A stretch of 64,000 nucleotides of DNA from Tumidithrix helvetica (GTDB taxonomy: Bacteria > Cyanobacteriota > Cyanobacteriia > Pseudanabaenales > Pseudanabaenaceae): NCBI RefSeq assembly GCF_965232925.1, contig NZ_CBDDRA010000014.1:1-64000 (forward strand). Direction: 5' to 3'. This document shows, one piece after another, positions 26,958 to 34,211 of this stretch (position 1 is the stretch's first letter; each line of letters opens with the position of its first letter). Below the pieces are notes generated by a model that was not told where the DNA came from, ran no database searches, and saw only the letters and a program-made list of their open reading frames with translations. Both the position numbers and the translations under genes were made by a program.

Positions 26958-27814
26958 TGTCTCTATTCCCCACACTGTCCTCAATAGAGTTAGAGCGTTA
27001 TCGTCGTCAGATGATGTTGCCTAACTTTGGCGAAGAAGCACAAAAGAAACTCAAGTCCGCCACCGTCTTAGTAACGGGTGTGGGGGGCTTGGGTGGCACA
27101 GCCGCACTCTATCTTGCTGTTGCTGGAATTGGAAAACTAATTCTAGTCCGTGGGGGTGAGTTACGTCTCGATGACATGAATCGCCAAGTGCTGATGACTG
27201 ACGATTGGGTAGGTCAGCCCCGCGTGTTGAAAGCACAAGAAACCTTGCGGAGCATTAACCCCGATGTGGAAATAGAAGCTGTTTTGGACTACATTACAGC
27301 CGATAACGTTGATGCCCTGGTCAAGTCGTCAGATATTGCCCTCGACTGCGCCCACAATTTCACCGAGCGCGATCTGCTGAATGCCGCCTGCGTGCGTTGG
27401 CATCGTCCCATGGTCGAATCCGCTATGAACGATATGGAAGCCTATCTCACCACGATCGTTCCCCATGAAACTGGATGCCTTTCTTGTTTGTTTCCCGAAA
27501 AACCAGATTGGGATCGGCGGGGTTTTGGTGTTCTCGGTGCTGTGTCGGGAACCCTAGCCTGTTTGACTGCCCTAGAAGCGATTAAGTTTCTTACAGGTTT
27601 TCGTCCACCATTACTTTCGCAACTGTTGACGATGGATCTAGGTCGTTTGGAATTTGCCAAACACAATACCTATCACGATCCGAATTGCCCTGTTTGTGGA
27701 GGTGGTGAAAAAAAAAGGTCGCCAGTCTCAAAGTCAGCTTCAACAGTCGAGGGCGTAACTAGCCAGCGAATCCATTCCTTTGCAAAAGTACCCACACCCA
27801 TACGGACCACTTGA
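26957..27814 (+). CDS. hesA: HesA, ThiF/MoeB-like adenylating protein
   Basis: The 285-residue protein has the E1-like nucleotide-binding loop VTGVGGLGGTAALYLAVAG, DDMNRQVLM and the zinc cysteines in TGCLSCLFP and DPNCPVCGGG. In cyanobacteria hesA lies with hesB in nif operons and is suggested to act in molybdenum or sulfur mobilisation. It begins within the last base of nifW. The last 30 residues, after the zinc motif, appear unconserved. Confidence 0.92.
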   Translation: MSLFPTLSSIELERYRRQMMLPNFGEEAQKKLKSATVLVTGVGGLGGTAALYLAVAGIGKLILVRGGELRLDDMNRQVLMTDDWVGQPRVLKAQETLRSINPDVEIEAVLDYITADNVDALVKSSDIALDCAHNFTERDLLNAACVRWHRPMVESAMNDMEAYLTTIVPHETGCLSCLFPEKPDWDRRGFGVLGAVSGTLACLTALEAIKFLTGFRPPLLSQLLTMDLGRLEFAKHNTYHDPNCPVCGGGEKKRSPVSKSASTVEGVTSQRIHSFAKVPTPIRTT

Positions 27815-27847
27815 TACTACTGAACTATTAAACCCAAGGAGATTTCT

Positions 27848-28213
27848 ATGTCTATTATCCTTACCGAAAAAGCCGAATTACGCTTACGGGCTTTCCTTAA
27901 AGGTTCCGCCGATCGCACAACAGAAAAAGGCATTCGTCTTGGCGTTAAGGATGGCGGCTGTAGCGGCTATCAGTACACGTTGGATATCACGAACAGCCAA
28001 AATCCTGACGATATTGTGGAACAGCTTGGGAAAGTACGCGTGTATATCGATCGCCAAAGCGCTCCTTTGCTCGATGGCGTTGTGGTCGATTACGTGGACG
28101 GCTTGATCGAGAGTGGCTTTAAGTTTGAAAACCCCAATGCTACGGGTTCCTGTGGTTGTGGGCAGTCTTTCCAAGCTGGAGATTGTACCCCCGCTGCCGT
28201 ACCTTGCAGTTAA
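27848..28213 (+). CDS. hesB: HesB/IscA-type Fe-S carrier
   Basis: The 121-residue protein belongs to the A-type carriers that transfer Fe-S clusters to apoproteins. The conserved cysteines are in KDGGCSGYQYTLDI and GSCGCGQSF. The extra C-terminal CTPAAVPCS tail is short. AAGGAGATTTCT precedes the start. It follows hesA as usual. Confidence 0.94.
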   Translation: MSIILTEKAELRLRAFLKGSADRTTEKGIRLGVKDGGCSGYQYTLDITNSQNPDDIVEQLGKVRVYIDRQSAPLLDGVVVDYVDGLIESGFKFENPNATGSCGCGQSFQAGDCTPAAVPCS

Positions 28214-28225
28214 CACGATTCGCAG

Positions 28226-28259
28226 CCTGTAGGGGCAATTCATGAATTGCCCCTACAGG
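28226..28259. repeat. Perfect palindromic repeat, copy 1
   Basis: A 34-base perfect palindrome with half-site CCTGTAGGGGCAATTCA lies between hesB and fdxH. Copies occur at 31247-31290 (imperfect) and 36397-36426. It is a dispersed cyanobacterial repeat that could fold into a strong stem in RNA. Confidence 0.9.
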
Positions 28260-28312
28260 AGTGGATCTAAATCATTTCATTATTTCGGAGATTTTACGAG
28301 GAGATTTCAATT

Positions 28313-28612
28313 ATGGCGACATACAATGTGCGACTGTTCAACAAAAAGAGGCAGATCGATATTACTATCCCCATTGACGAGGAAACAACGATTCTTTCCG
28401 CCGCAGAGGATGCGGGGCTAGAACTACCTTCTTCCTGCAATGCAGGATCTTGTTCGAGTTGTGTTGGCAAACTGGATGCGGGCACAGTCGATCAGTCAGA
28501 CCAGAATTTTTTAGATGACGAACAAATAGAAAAAGGTTTCGTGCTCCTTTGCGTGGCTTACCCACGTTCCGACTGCACGATTCGCACCCATCAAGAAGCC
28601 TACCTTGTTTAG
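28313..28612 (+). CDS. fdxH: [2Fe-2S] plant-type ferredoxin FdxH
   Basis: This 99-residue ferredoxin has the ligand pattern CNAGSCSSCVGKL plus the distant cysteine in GFVLLCVAYP. It starts MATYNVRLFNKKRQIDITI, like the FdxH that donates electrons to nitrogenase reductase in cyanobacteria. The gene follows a palindromic repeat, with GAGGAGATTTC upstream. Confidence 0.94.
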   Translation: MATYNVRLFNKKRQIDITIPIDEETTILSAAEDAGLELPSSCNAGSCSSCVGKLDAGTVDQSDQNFLDDEQIEKGFVLLCVAYPRSDCTIRTHQEAYLV

Positions 28613-28625
28613 GAGTAATTCCCCC

Positions 28626-28901
28626 ATGTCTATGCAAGGATTTACAGTTTCTAGTTCTTCCCTTTCGCTACTGCAAGTTGGTGAATCTGGCGTTGTCACC
28701 TCCCTCAACAAAGTAAACGATCGCACCCTACATCAGTTAGAGCGTGCAGGCGTAGTCTTGGGGGCAAAAGTTACCATTGCCAAGCGATTTCCCAAAGTTG
28801 CGATTCAAGTGGGCACAAACTACTTAACGCTGAGCGATGCGATCGCTCGTTCTATTCAAATTCGCCTACTCAATGTTCACAATACCCGCATGGCAGGGTA
28901 G
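28626..28901 (+). CDS. FeoA-domain protein
   Basis: The 91-residue protein from ATG 28626 contains LLQVGESGVVTSLNKVNDRT and GAKVTIAKRFPKVAIQVGTN, an SH3-like FeoA domain. FeoA domains accompany ferrous iron transport; nif-linked copies may help iron supply or act alone. A start seven codons earlier overlaps fdxH and is less likely. Confidence 0.85.
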   Translation: MSMQGFTVSSSSLSLLQVGESGVVTSLNKVNDRTLHQLERAGVVLGAKVTIAKRFPKVAIQVGTNYLTLSDAIARSIQIRLLNVHNTRMAG

Positions 28902-28970
28902 TTAGCTGGGAATTCAAGCTCTTGGCTCAAAACACCCAACACCCAAAATACTTAAAAAGGAGTACTATCC

Positions 28971-29267
28971 ATGGCTACATTAACTGGATTAACCTTTGGG
29001 GGCAAAGAATGGCTTCCCAACTTCGTACAAGCGATCGACCAGCATAAATGCATCGGTTGTGCCCGTTGTTTTAAAGTCTGCGGACGCAATGTGCTCGGTC
29101 TTAAAGGTGTGAATGAAGATGGAGAATTTGTGGATGATGAAGATGAGGATGAAATTGAGAAGAAAGTGATGACGATCGCCAATGCGGCAAACTGTATTGG
29201 TTGTGAAGCTTGTTCGCGGGTTTGCCCCAAGAACTGTTATACCCATAAAGCGCTGGCGATCGCCTAA
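28971..29267 (+). CDS. fdxB: Ferredoxin III, nif-specific (FdxB)
   Basis: The 98-residue ferredoxin has two [4Fe-4S] motifs, CIGCARCFKVCGRNVL and CIGCEACSRVCPKN, separated by an acidic insert (GEFVDDEDEDEIEKK). This is the nif-specific ferredoxin III type. It is a likely electron donor for cofactor assembly or nitrogenase. AAGGAGTACTATCC precedes its ATG. Confidence 0.93.
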   Translation: MATLTGLTFGGKEWLPNFVQAIDQHKCIGCARCFKVCGRNVLGLKGVNEDGEFVDDEDEDEIEKKVMTIANAANCIGCEACSRVCPKNCYTHKALAIA

Positions 29268-29280
29268 AGAAATTCCGATT

Positions 29281-29925
29281 ATGATTAGCATCTCTTTCCA
29301 GCGTATGAGCGGCAAAGATTGGATCGTCACCGACGACGGGCATTGCGAATCTCGTCCCACCTGTAGAGAATGGGACTTAATCAGGGACAAATACTATTTC
29401 CACGAGTTCCTGACCGAGATTATCACTTTGCTGCGGAATGTTCCCAATGAAGCCGACGAATGGGATTATTTACCCCAAATTCGGATGCGCGTCAGGCAAT
29501 TAACGATTAATTCCTATTGGCTACATACCCAATATCCCAAACCCTGTTCTAAAACAGGCATAGGAACTCGCACTCTCTACGATGAGATTGGCTATCCTCT
29601 CACCGTGCAAACGGCAGCATTTGCACCCGGAGTTTCTTCAAACATTCACAACCACGGCACTTGGGGAGTTGTGGCTGTTCTCATGGGACAGGAAAAGCAT
29701 ACATTCTGGCAACGCGTGCCCGATCCTCAATTTCCCCATAAAATCGAGGTCGTAGGCGAAAAGGTGCTGAGTGCAGGGGAGATTATTAGTTTTATGCCCA
29801 ATGCCATTCATCAAGTGACTGCCATTGGCGATGCCCCTGCATTTAGCTTCACACTGTATGGTGATACCCAACCGCGATCGCGATTTATTTTCGATGTGAC
29901 ACATCACACAGCAAAGCCCTTTTAG
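29281..29925 (+). CDS. Cupin-fold protein, nif-cluster associated
   Basis: The 214-residue protein carries a cupin metal site around NIHNHGTWGVVAVLMGQEKH and a second strand motif SFMPNAIHQVTAIGD. It resembles cysteine dioxygenase-like cupins found in cyanobacterial nif clusters. The substrate is unknown. ATG 29281 is chosen because AAAGAAATTCCGATT precedes it and the longer frame overlaps fdxB. Confidence 0.82.
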   Translation: MISISFQRMSGKDWIVTDDGHCESRPTCREWDLIRDKYYFHEFLTEIITLLRNVPNEADEWDYLPQIRMRVRQLTINSYWLHTQYPKPCSKTGIGTRTLYDEIGYPLTVQTAAFAPGVSSNIHNHGTWGVVAVLMGQEKHTFWQRVPDPQFPHKIEVVGEKVLSAGEIISFMPNAIHQVTAIGDAPAFSFTLYGDTQPRSRFIFDVTHHTAKPF

Positions 29926-29950
29926 TTTGGTTGACGGAGTTGATAGGGGT

Positions 29951-30361
29951 ATGGCAAAAATTATTTTTTATGAGAAACCTGGTTGCATCAACAATACGAA
30001 GCAAAAAGCGCTCTTGCAGGCATCGGGGCATGTTGTAGAAGCACGGAATCTCTTGACTGAATCTTGGAGTCCCGAAAGTTTATACCAATTTCTCAAAGAT
30101 CGCCCGCAATGGGAATGGTTTAATCGGACTGCTCCTCTAATTAGAGAAGGAGAGATCGTGCCCGAAAAACTTGACGAACAGACTTCTTTAGCCTTGATGG
30201 TCAAGAACCCAATTTTGATTCGCCGACCTCTGATTCAAGTGGGCGATCGCTATACTGTCGGATTTAATTTAGCCAAGATCGATGCTTGGCTGGGACTCAC
30301 AGCCGCCAATGGAAACATAAAAGAGTTGGATCTAGAAACCTGCCCGCGTAGCGGTAGGTAA
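29951..30361 (+). CDS. ArsC/Spx-like nitrogenase-associated protein
   Basis: The 136-residue protein has a thioredoxin-fold start, IIFYEKPGCINNTKQKALL, with a single cysteine, followed by FLKDRPQWEWFNRTAP and LIQVGDRYTVGF. It matches the nitrogenase-associated ArsC-like family. One cysteine makes arsenate reduction unlikely. The ATG at 29951 gives the canonical start; an earlier ATG adds eight residues. Confidence 0.85.
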   Translation: MAKIIFYEKPGCINNTKQKALLQASGHVVEARNLLTESWSPESLYQFLKDRPQWEWFNRTAPLIREGEIVPEKLDEQTSLALMVKNPILIRRPLIQVGDRYTVGFNLAKIDAWLGLTAANGNIKELDLETCPRSGR

Positions 30362-30362
30362 T

Positions 30363-30536
30363 TATGACTCCCCCTATATTCCCATTGACACGATTTGGGA
30401 ACAGTTAGTCCCAGCAACTCGCAATTGGACGATCGAACATAAAAGCAGTCTTTATGCGACTAGTTTAATCCTGTTGCTACTCGTACTAAGGAAAAAGAAG
30501 TTACATCCGAGCCATTCCATGAGAAGACAGCTTTAG
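30363..30536 (+). pseudogene. Partial duplicate of the downstream 111-residue nif-linked gene
   Basis: This stretch encodes YDSPYIPIDTIWEQL and ATRNWTIEHKSSL, closely matching YESPYIPIDRIWAQL and ESRNWTIENRRNL in the gene at 30597. The N-terminal two thirds are missing, and the frame stops at 30534. A second open frame at 30464-30607, encoding ALVLMGSDPIPIGDFEIEVE, overlaps it and has no start in frame. The region therefore looks like a decayed tandem duplicate or a frameshifted gene. Confidence 0.7.
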
Positions 30537-30596
30537 TGCTGATGGGCAGTGACCCTATTCCCATAGGTGATTTTGAAATTGAGGTGGAAGTAGAGA

Positions 30597-30932
30597 ATGA
30601 TAGATGACAATAAGGCAATTCATATTCAAAAGCTAACTGGGCTGAATGCGGGTCATTTTGCCGATCTAGTTCGCCTCGCACAGCTAATCTTTGACCCAAT
30701 AGGAGGATTACCCAATCGAAAAGTCGATGTCGATTGGCAAGCCCTTGGTATTCCCATTGGCGTTGCCCAAAACCTTAGTGCGATCGGTAAAAAGTATCAG
30801 TATGAGTCTCCCTATATTCCGATCGATCGGATTTGGGCCCAGTTAACCCCTGAGTCTCGCAACTGGACAATCGAAAATCGGCGCAATCTCTGGAATTTAG
30901 AAGAATATTTTCCCGCTCGGGATGAGGACTAA
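30597..30932 (+). CDS. Uncharacterised 111-residue nif-cluster protein
   Basis: The protein contains LTGLNAGHFADLVRLAQLI, VDVDWQALGIPIGVAQNLSA and YESPYIPIDRIWAQL. I do not recognise a catalytic motif. It appears soluble and mostly helical. It is four bases upstream of the next small gene and follows a degraded copy of itself. Linkage suggests a nif-related role but nothing more is supported. Confidence 0.75.
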   Translation: MIDDNKAIHIQKLTGLNAGHFADLVRLAQLIFDPIGGLPNRKVDVDWQALGIPIGVAQNLSAIGKKYQYESPYIPIDRIWAQLTPESRNWTIENRRNLWNLEEYFPARDED

Positions 30933-30935
30933 ACC

Positions 30936-31196
30936 ATGACCGCACAAACACAAGAACAACGCCACGATCTCTATGCTGCTTTGATTGACAAGTTATTTCA
31001 ATGCCCCAATGGCAGCGAACCCGAACTTCTCGATCTCCATAGCGATCTTCTCGATGAAGGACTCGTCAAAATGATGGTTCAGGCAGCCACCTATTACGCT
31101 CATCATGATAATCAAGATGCTGCGAAGTTTTTGATTCACGTCGCCAGAGAATTATCAAAGCAACTAGGGTTATACCCCGATCGGACATCAAGTTAA
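30936..31196 (+). CDS. Small helical protein at the end of the nif arm
   Basis: This 86-residue protein has LIDKLFQCPNGSEPELLDLH, DLLDEGLVKMMVQAA and DAAKFLIHVARELSKQLGL. That pattern resembles the helical N-terminal segment of many large cyanobacterial TPR/CHAT proteins, here alone as a free-standing protein. The function is unknown. It is the last gene of the rightward arm. Confidence 0.7.
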   Translation: MTAQTQEQRHDLYAALIDKLFQCPNGSEPELLDLHSDLLDEGLVKMMVQAATYYAHHDNQDAAKFLIHVARELSKQLGLYPDRTSS

Positions 31197-31613
31197 GACT
31201 TGATATCGCATTCCAGATGATTCGCAAGCCATTCTTATCTGCCTAGAATTGCATGTAGGCGTAATTCATGAATTGTCCCTACATGCAATTCAAACAGGAT
31301 TTCTGCGATCGCTCATTTAATAGCTTTAACAAACAGCTAATTTTAATTATCAAACTTGAAATTATGGTTTTTTAAAGCTCGTTTTGTCATGCAAAAAAAT
31401 GATTCAATTTTTATAAAGTCATGGATACAATAACTCTATATTATATAGAAATAATGACTTAAATCCTTATTTTCAAAGGATTTCAACGCAGATAAATTTT
31501 TATAATAAATTGCTACATTGAATACAAAATAAAGTTAAGAAATGTAGTAAAAATAACAAAAGCTCTCTGATAAGAATTAAGCTAAATAACGTCGTCAACA
31601 AAGGTGAGCTTTT
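31197..31613. other. AT-rich gap between nif arm and CBS-CP12, with palindromic repeat copy 2
   Basis: The 417-base gap has no gene. It includes an imperfect palindrome at 31247-31290 with arms AATTGCATGTAGG and CCTACATGCAATT, around the GAATTCATGAATTG-like core shared with the repeats at 28.2 and 36.4 kb. This probably marks the end of the nif transcript. AT-rich sequence after 31350 likely holds the CBS-CP12 promoter. Confidence 0.6.
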
Positions 31614-32240
31614 ATGCTAAAAGCATTTGAGATTATGTCTCAGGATGTCGCGATCGTACGCGGTTCTGCAACTGTGGCAGAAGCGATCAAACTGATGAGG
31701 CTGAAGAAAATTCGCACGCTGATCGTAGACATTCGTTCGTCAGATGATGCCTATGGAATTGTGACGCAAGCAGATATTGTCTATAAGGTGGTTGCCTATG
31801 GCAAAGACCCAGCCGCAATGCACGTTTATGAAATCATGACCAAGCCCTGTATTTCGGTCAATCCCGATCTGGGTGTAGAATATATCGCTCGTTTATTTGC
31901 GAACACAGGCATCCATGTGGCTCCTGTGATTCGAGAAGGTATCCTTGGAGTTGTCTCTTTAAGCGATATTCTCAACAAGGGTGACTTTTTAGAGAAGCCC
32001 AAAGTCGTGGTCGCTCGCAACGAACTCGCACGCGCGATCGCCGAAGCAAGATCCGTTTGTGCAGGTCCTGGAATTGTATCGAAGGAATGCGCTGCTGCTT
32101 GGGCGTTGGTCGAAGATATCGAAGCAGAAATGATCTATCAAAGTGGCGCAGATGTCCCTGACAAAACAGCATTCCAGATCTACTGTGACGAAAATCCTAA
32201 AATCTTCCAAGTTCTTGGCACTGGACAACTCGTTAGTTAG
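31614..32240 (+). CDS. CBS-CP12 fusion protein
   Basis: The 208-residue protein has two CBS motifs (residues about 1-125; IMSQDVAIVRGSATVAEAIK and EIMTKPCISVNPDLGVEYIA) followed by a CP12-like tail: VCAGPGIVSKECAAAWALVE and CDENPKIF. CP12 joins GAPDH and phosphoribulokinase under redox control; CBS domains bind adenylates. The N-terminal cysteine pair is present, but the second cysteine of the C-terminal pair is missing. AAAGGTGAGC lies upstream. Confidence 0.88.
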   Translation: MLKAFEIMSQDVAIVRGSATVAEAIKLMRLKKIRTLIVDIRSSDDAYGIVTQADIVYKVVAYGKDPAAMHVYEIMTKPCISVNPDLGVEYIARLFANTGIHVAPVIREGILGVVSLSDILNKGDFLEKPKVVVARNELARAIAEARSVCAGPGIVSKECAAAWALVEDIEAEMIYQSGADVPDKTAFQIYCDENPKIFQVLGTGQLVS

Positions 32241-32285
32241 TCATGAAACCGTAAAGCGTCGATCTGTATGACTTTGTAGATACGC

Positions 32286-32325
32286 TAAAGGCTAAAACTA
32301 ATACAAAATATGGCTTTAGCCTTTA
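32286..32325 (+). terminator. Stem-loop downstream of CBS-CP12
   Basis: TAAAGGCTAAA (32286-32296) pairs perfectly with TTTAGCCTTTA (32315-32325) across an 18-base loop, 46 bases after the stop codon. It is a likely transcription terminator, although the U tract is short. Confidence 0.6.
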
Positions 32326-32403
32326 TATCCCACAATTATCAAAATTGGAATCAAAATCGAAACCAGAATCGAATTTGTTTCTGTCCATTTCCATAGAAAC
32401 CTC

Positions 32404-33042
32404 ATGAAACCGATGCTCAACTTTCCCGAAACCAGTAGATTTTCTCGCGACTGGTCTGCCTATTATCAGGCGATCGCAGGTCGTCCACCTCGCGAAACTT
32501 TACTGAAAGCACTGGCATTATTTGATGAGGAGATGTCACCGCAAATGCCTCGCCTTGCAGTGGATCTGGGTTGCGGCGATGGACGCGATACCGTGGAATT
32601 GGTGAGGAGGGGATGGCAAGTCTTAGCGATTGACGGGAATGAAGCAGCGATCGCAAAACTACGAGATCGGAATGATTTCAATCCCCTGCTGTTGGAATCG
32701 ATGGTGATGCAGTTTGAGTCACTGGCTCTACCAAAGTCGGTCGATTTAATCAACTCCAGTTTCGCACTCCCTTTTTGTCCGCCGCAAGATTTTCCCAATC
32801 TGTGGAAAGAAATTACAGCTTCACTGCGCTATGGAGGGCGATTTTGCGGTCAACTATTTGGCGATCGCGACTCATGGGCAACCGTTTATCCAAATATGAC
32901 CCATTTCTCTAGAGCGCAAGTAGAGTCATTGCTCCAGCCCTTTGATGTGGAACATTTTGAAGAAGAAGAACATCCCGGTCAAACCCCTCTCGGCGAACCA
33001 AGACACTGGCACATTTTTCACATCGTAGCTTGTAAAAAGTAA
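32404..33042 (+). CDS. Class I SAM-dependent methyltransferase
   Basis: The 212-residue protein has motif I LAVDLGCGDGRDTVELVRRG, the acidic strand VLAIDGNEAAIAKL, and LINSSFALPFCPP. It belongs to the small-molecule or TehB-like methyltransferase class, with no clear substrate. It is flanked by stem-loops on both sides and so may be monocistronic. Confidence 0.85.
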   Translation: MKPMLNFPETSRFSRDWSAYYQAIAGRPPRETLLKALALFDEEMSPQMPRLAVDLGCGDGRDTVELVRRGWQVLAIDGNEAAIAKLRDRNDFNPLLLESMVMQFESLALPKSVDLINSSFALPFCPPQDFPNLWKEITASLRYGGRFCGQLFGDRDSWATVYPNMTHFSRAQVESLLQPFDVEHFEEEEHPGQTPLGEPRHWHIFHIVACKK

Positions 33043-33065
33043 CCTCCAATACTCTTATATAACTC

Positions 33066-33098
33066 AAAAACTATATGCTTGTATAGCATATAGTTTTT
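33066..33098 (+). terminator. Intrinsic terminator after the methyltransferase gene
   Basis: AAAAACTATATGC (33066-33078) and GCATATAGTTTTT (33086-33098) form a perfect 13-bp stem with a 7-base loop, ending in five T residues. This is a good bidirectional terminator 24 bases after the stop codon. Confidence 0.8.
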
Positions 33099-33143
33099 GC
33101 AATCATTATCGTTTTATCAAAAAAGGAACGGGAAAGAAAATCT

Positions 33144-33353
33144 ATGAAAATTAGCGCGCGTAATTCTTTTAAGGGTGCGATCAAGAAAGTCAAAATTGGC
33201 GCAGTCAGTGCTGAAATATCCGTTGAAATTGCGCCAGGCATCAATGTAATATCGACTATCACAAAATCCTCGGCTGAAGCCCTTGAACTGGAAGAAGGAA
33301 AAGAAGCCTATGTTGTAATCAAGGCATCTGATGTGATTGTAGCCACCGATTAG
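33144..33353 (+). CDS. mop: Molbindin (Mop, TOBE domain)
   Basis: This 69-residue single-TOBE protein begins MKISARNSFKGAIKKVKIG and contains SAEISVEI and VVIKASDVIVATD. Molbindins store molybdate in the cytoplasm as oligomers. It leads the mod genes, 51 bases before modA, and fits supply of molybdenum to the adjacent nitrogenase cluster. Confidence 0.92.
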   Translation: MKISARNSFKGAIKKVKIGAVSAEISVEIAPGINVISTITKSSAEALELEEGKEAYVVIKASDVIVATD

Positions 33354-33404
33354 CGATCGCCTAGACTTGAATTTCGCTAGAAAATAATTCCCTGAGGGTT
33401 TCCC

Positions 33405-34211
33405 ATGAGTAAGAAAAAACTTCTCACGTTTATTGGTTTGGTTGTCTTTACTCTATTTGCGATCGCTGCTTGTAATTTCACCGCGCCAACGAGCGATAAA
33501 ACAACACCACCTGAGGCAAAGAACGTACAGTTAACTGTCTCCGCTGCCGCTAGTCTAAAGGAAGCCCTAGGGGAAATTAATCCTCTCTATAGCACATCAA
33601 AATCCAACGTTGCCGTCCGCACGAATTTTGGAAGTTCGGGCGATCTACTACAACAGATCGCGAACGGGGCGCCCGTCGATGTCTTTATTTCCGCTGCCGC
33701 CAAGCAGATGGACGAACTCCAAAAAAGCAATCTCATCCTTACCAATACGCGCCGCGATCTACTATCCAATCGCCTCGTGTTGATCGTGCCTGCGAATAAA
33801 AATGATGCTAGCGATTTAAAAGATTTAACCAATGCAAATATCGAACGGATTGCGATCGGCGATCCCCGTAGCGTTCCCGCAGGTCAATATGCCGAACAAG
33901 CTTTAAAGAAACTAGAGATTTGGCAATCTGTAGAGTCAAAATTTGTCTTGGGGAATAACGTGCGCCAAGTGCTGCAATTTGTGGAATCTGGCAACGCTCA
34001 AGCAGGAATCGTCTATGCTACAGATGCTAAAACTTCGACAAAAGTTAAAGTCGTGCAAACTATCGAAGCCAAACTTCACAAACCTATTGTCTATCCGATC
34101 GCGGTTCTGCAAAAAAGCCCCAATCAACCCAGCGCCAAATCTTATCTAGAGTTTCTATCCAGCGCTCTAGCGAAGCATATATTTGAAAAGTATGGATTCA
34201 GTACCCTTTGA
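33405..34211 (+). CDS. modA: Molybdate-binding lipoprotein ModA
   Basis: The 268-residue protein has a signal peptide with lipobox FAIAACNF and the ModA start LTVSAAASLKEALGEINPLY, followed by FGSSGDLLQQIANGAPVDVF. It would capture molybdate in the periplasm and pass it to the ModB part of the next gene. It overlaps modBC by 20 bases. Confidence 0.95.
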   Translation: MSKKKLLTFIGLVVFTLFAIAACNFTAPTSDKTTPPEAKNVQLTVSAAASLKEALGEINPLYSTSKSNVAVRTNFGSSGDLLQQIANGAPVDVFISAAAKQMDELQKSNLILTNTRRDLLSNRLVLIVPANKNDASDLKDLTNANIERIAIGDPRSVPAGQYAEQALKKLEIWQSVESKFVLGNNVRQVLQFVESGNAQAGIVYATDAKTSTKVKVVQTIEAKLHKPIVYPIAVLQKSPNQPSAKSYLEFLSSALAKHIFEKYGFSTL

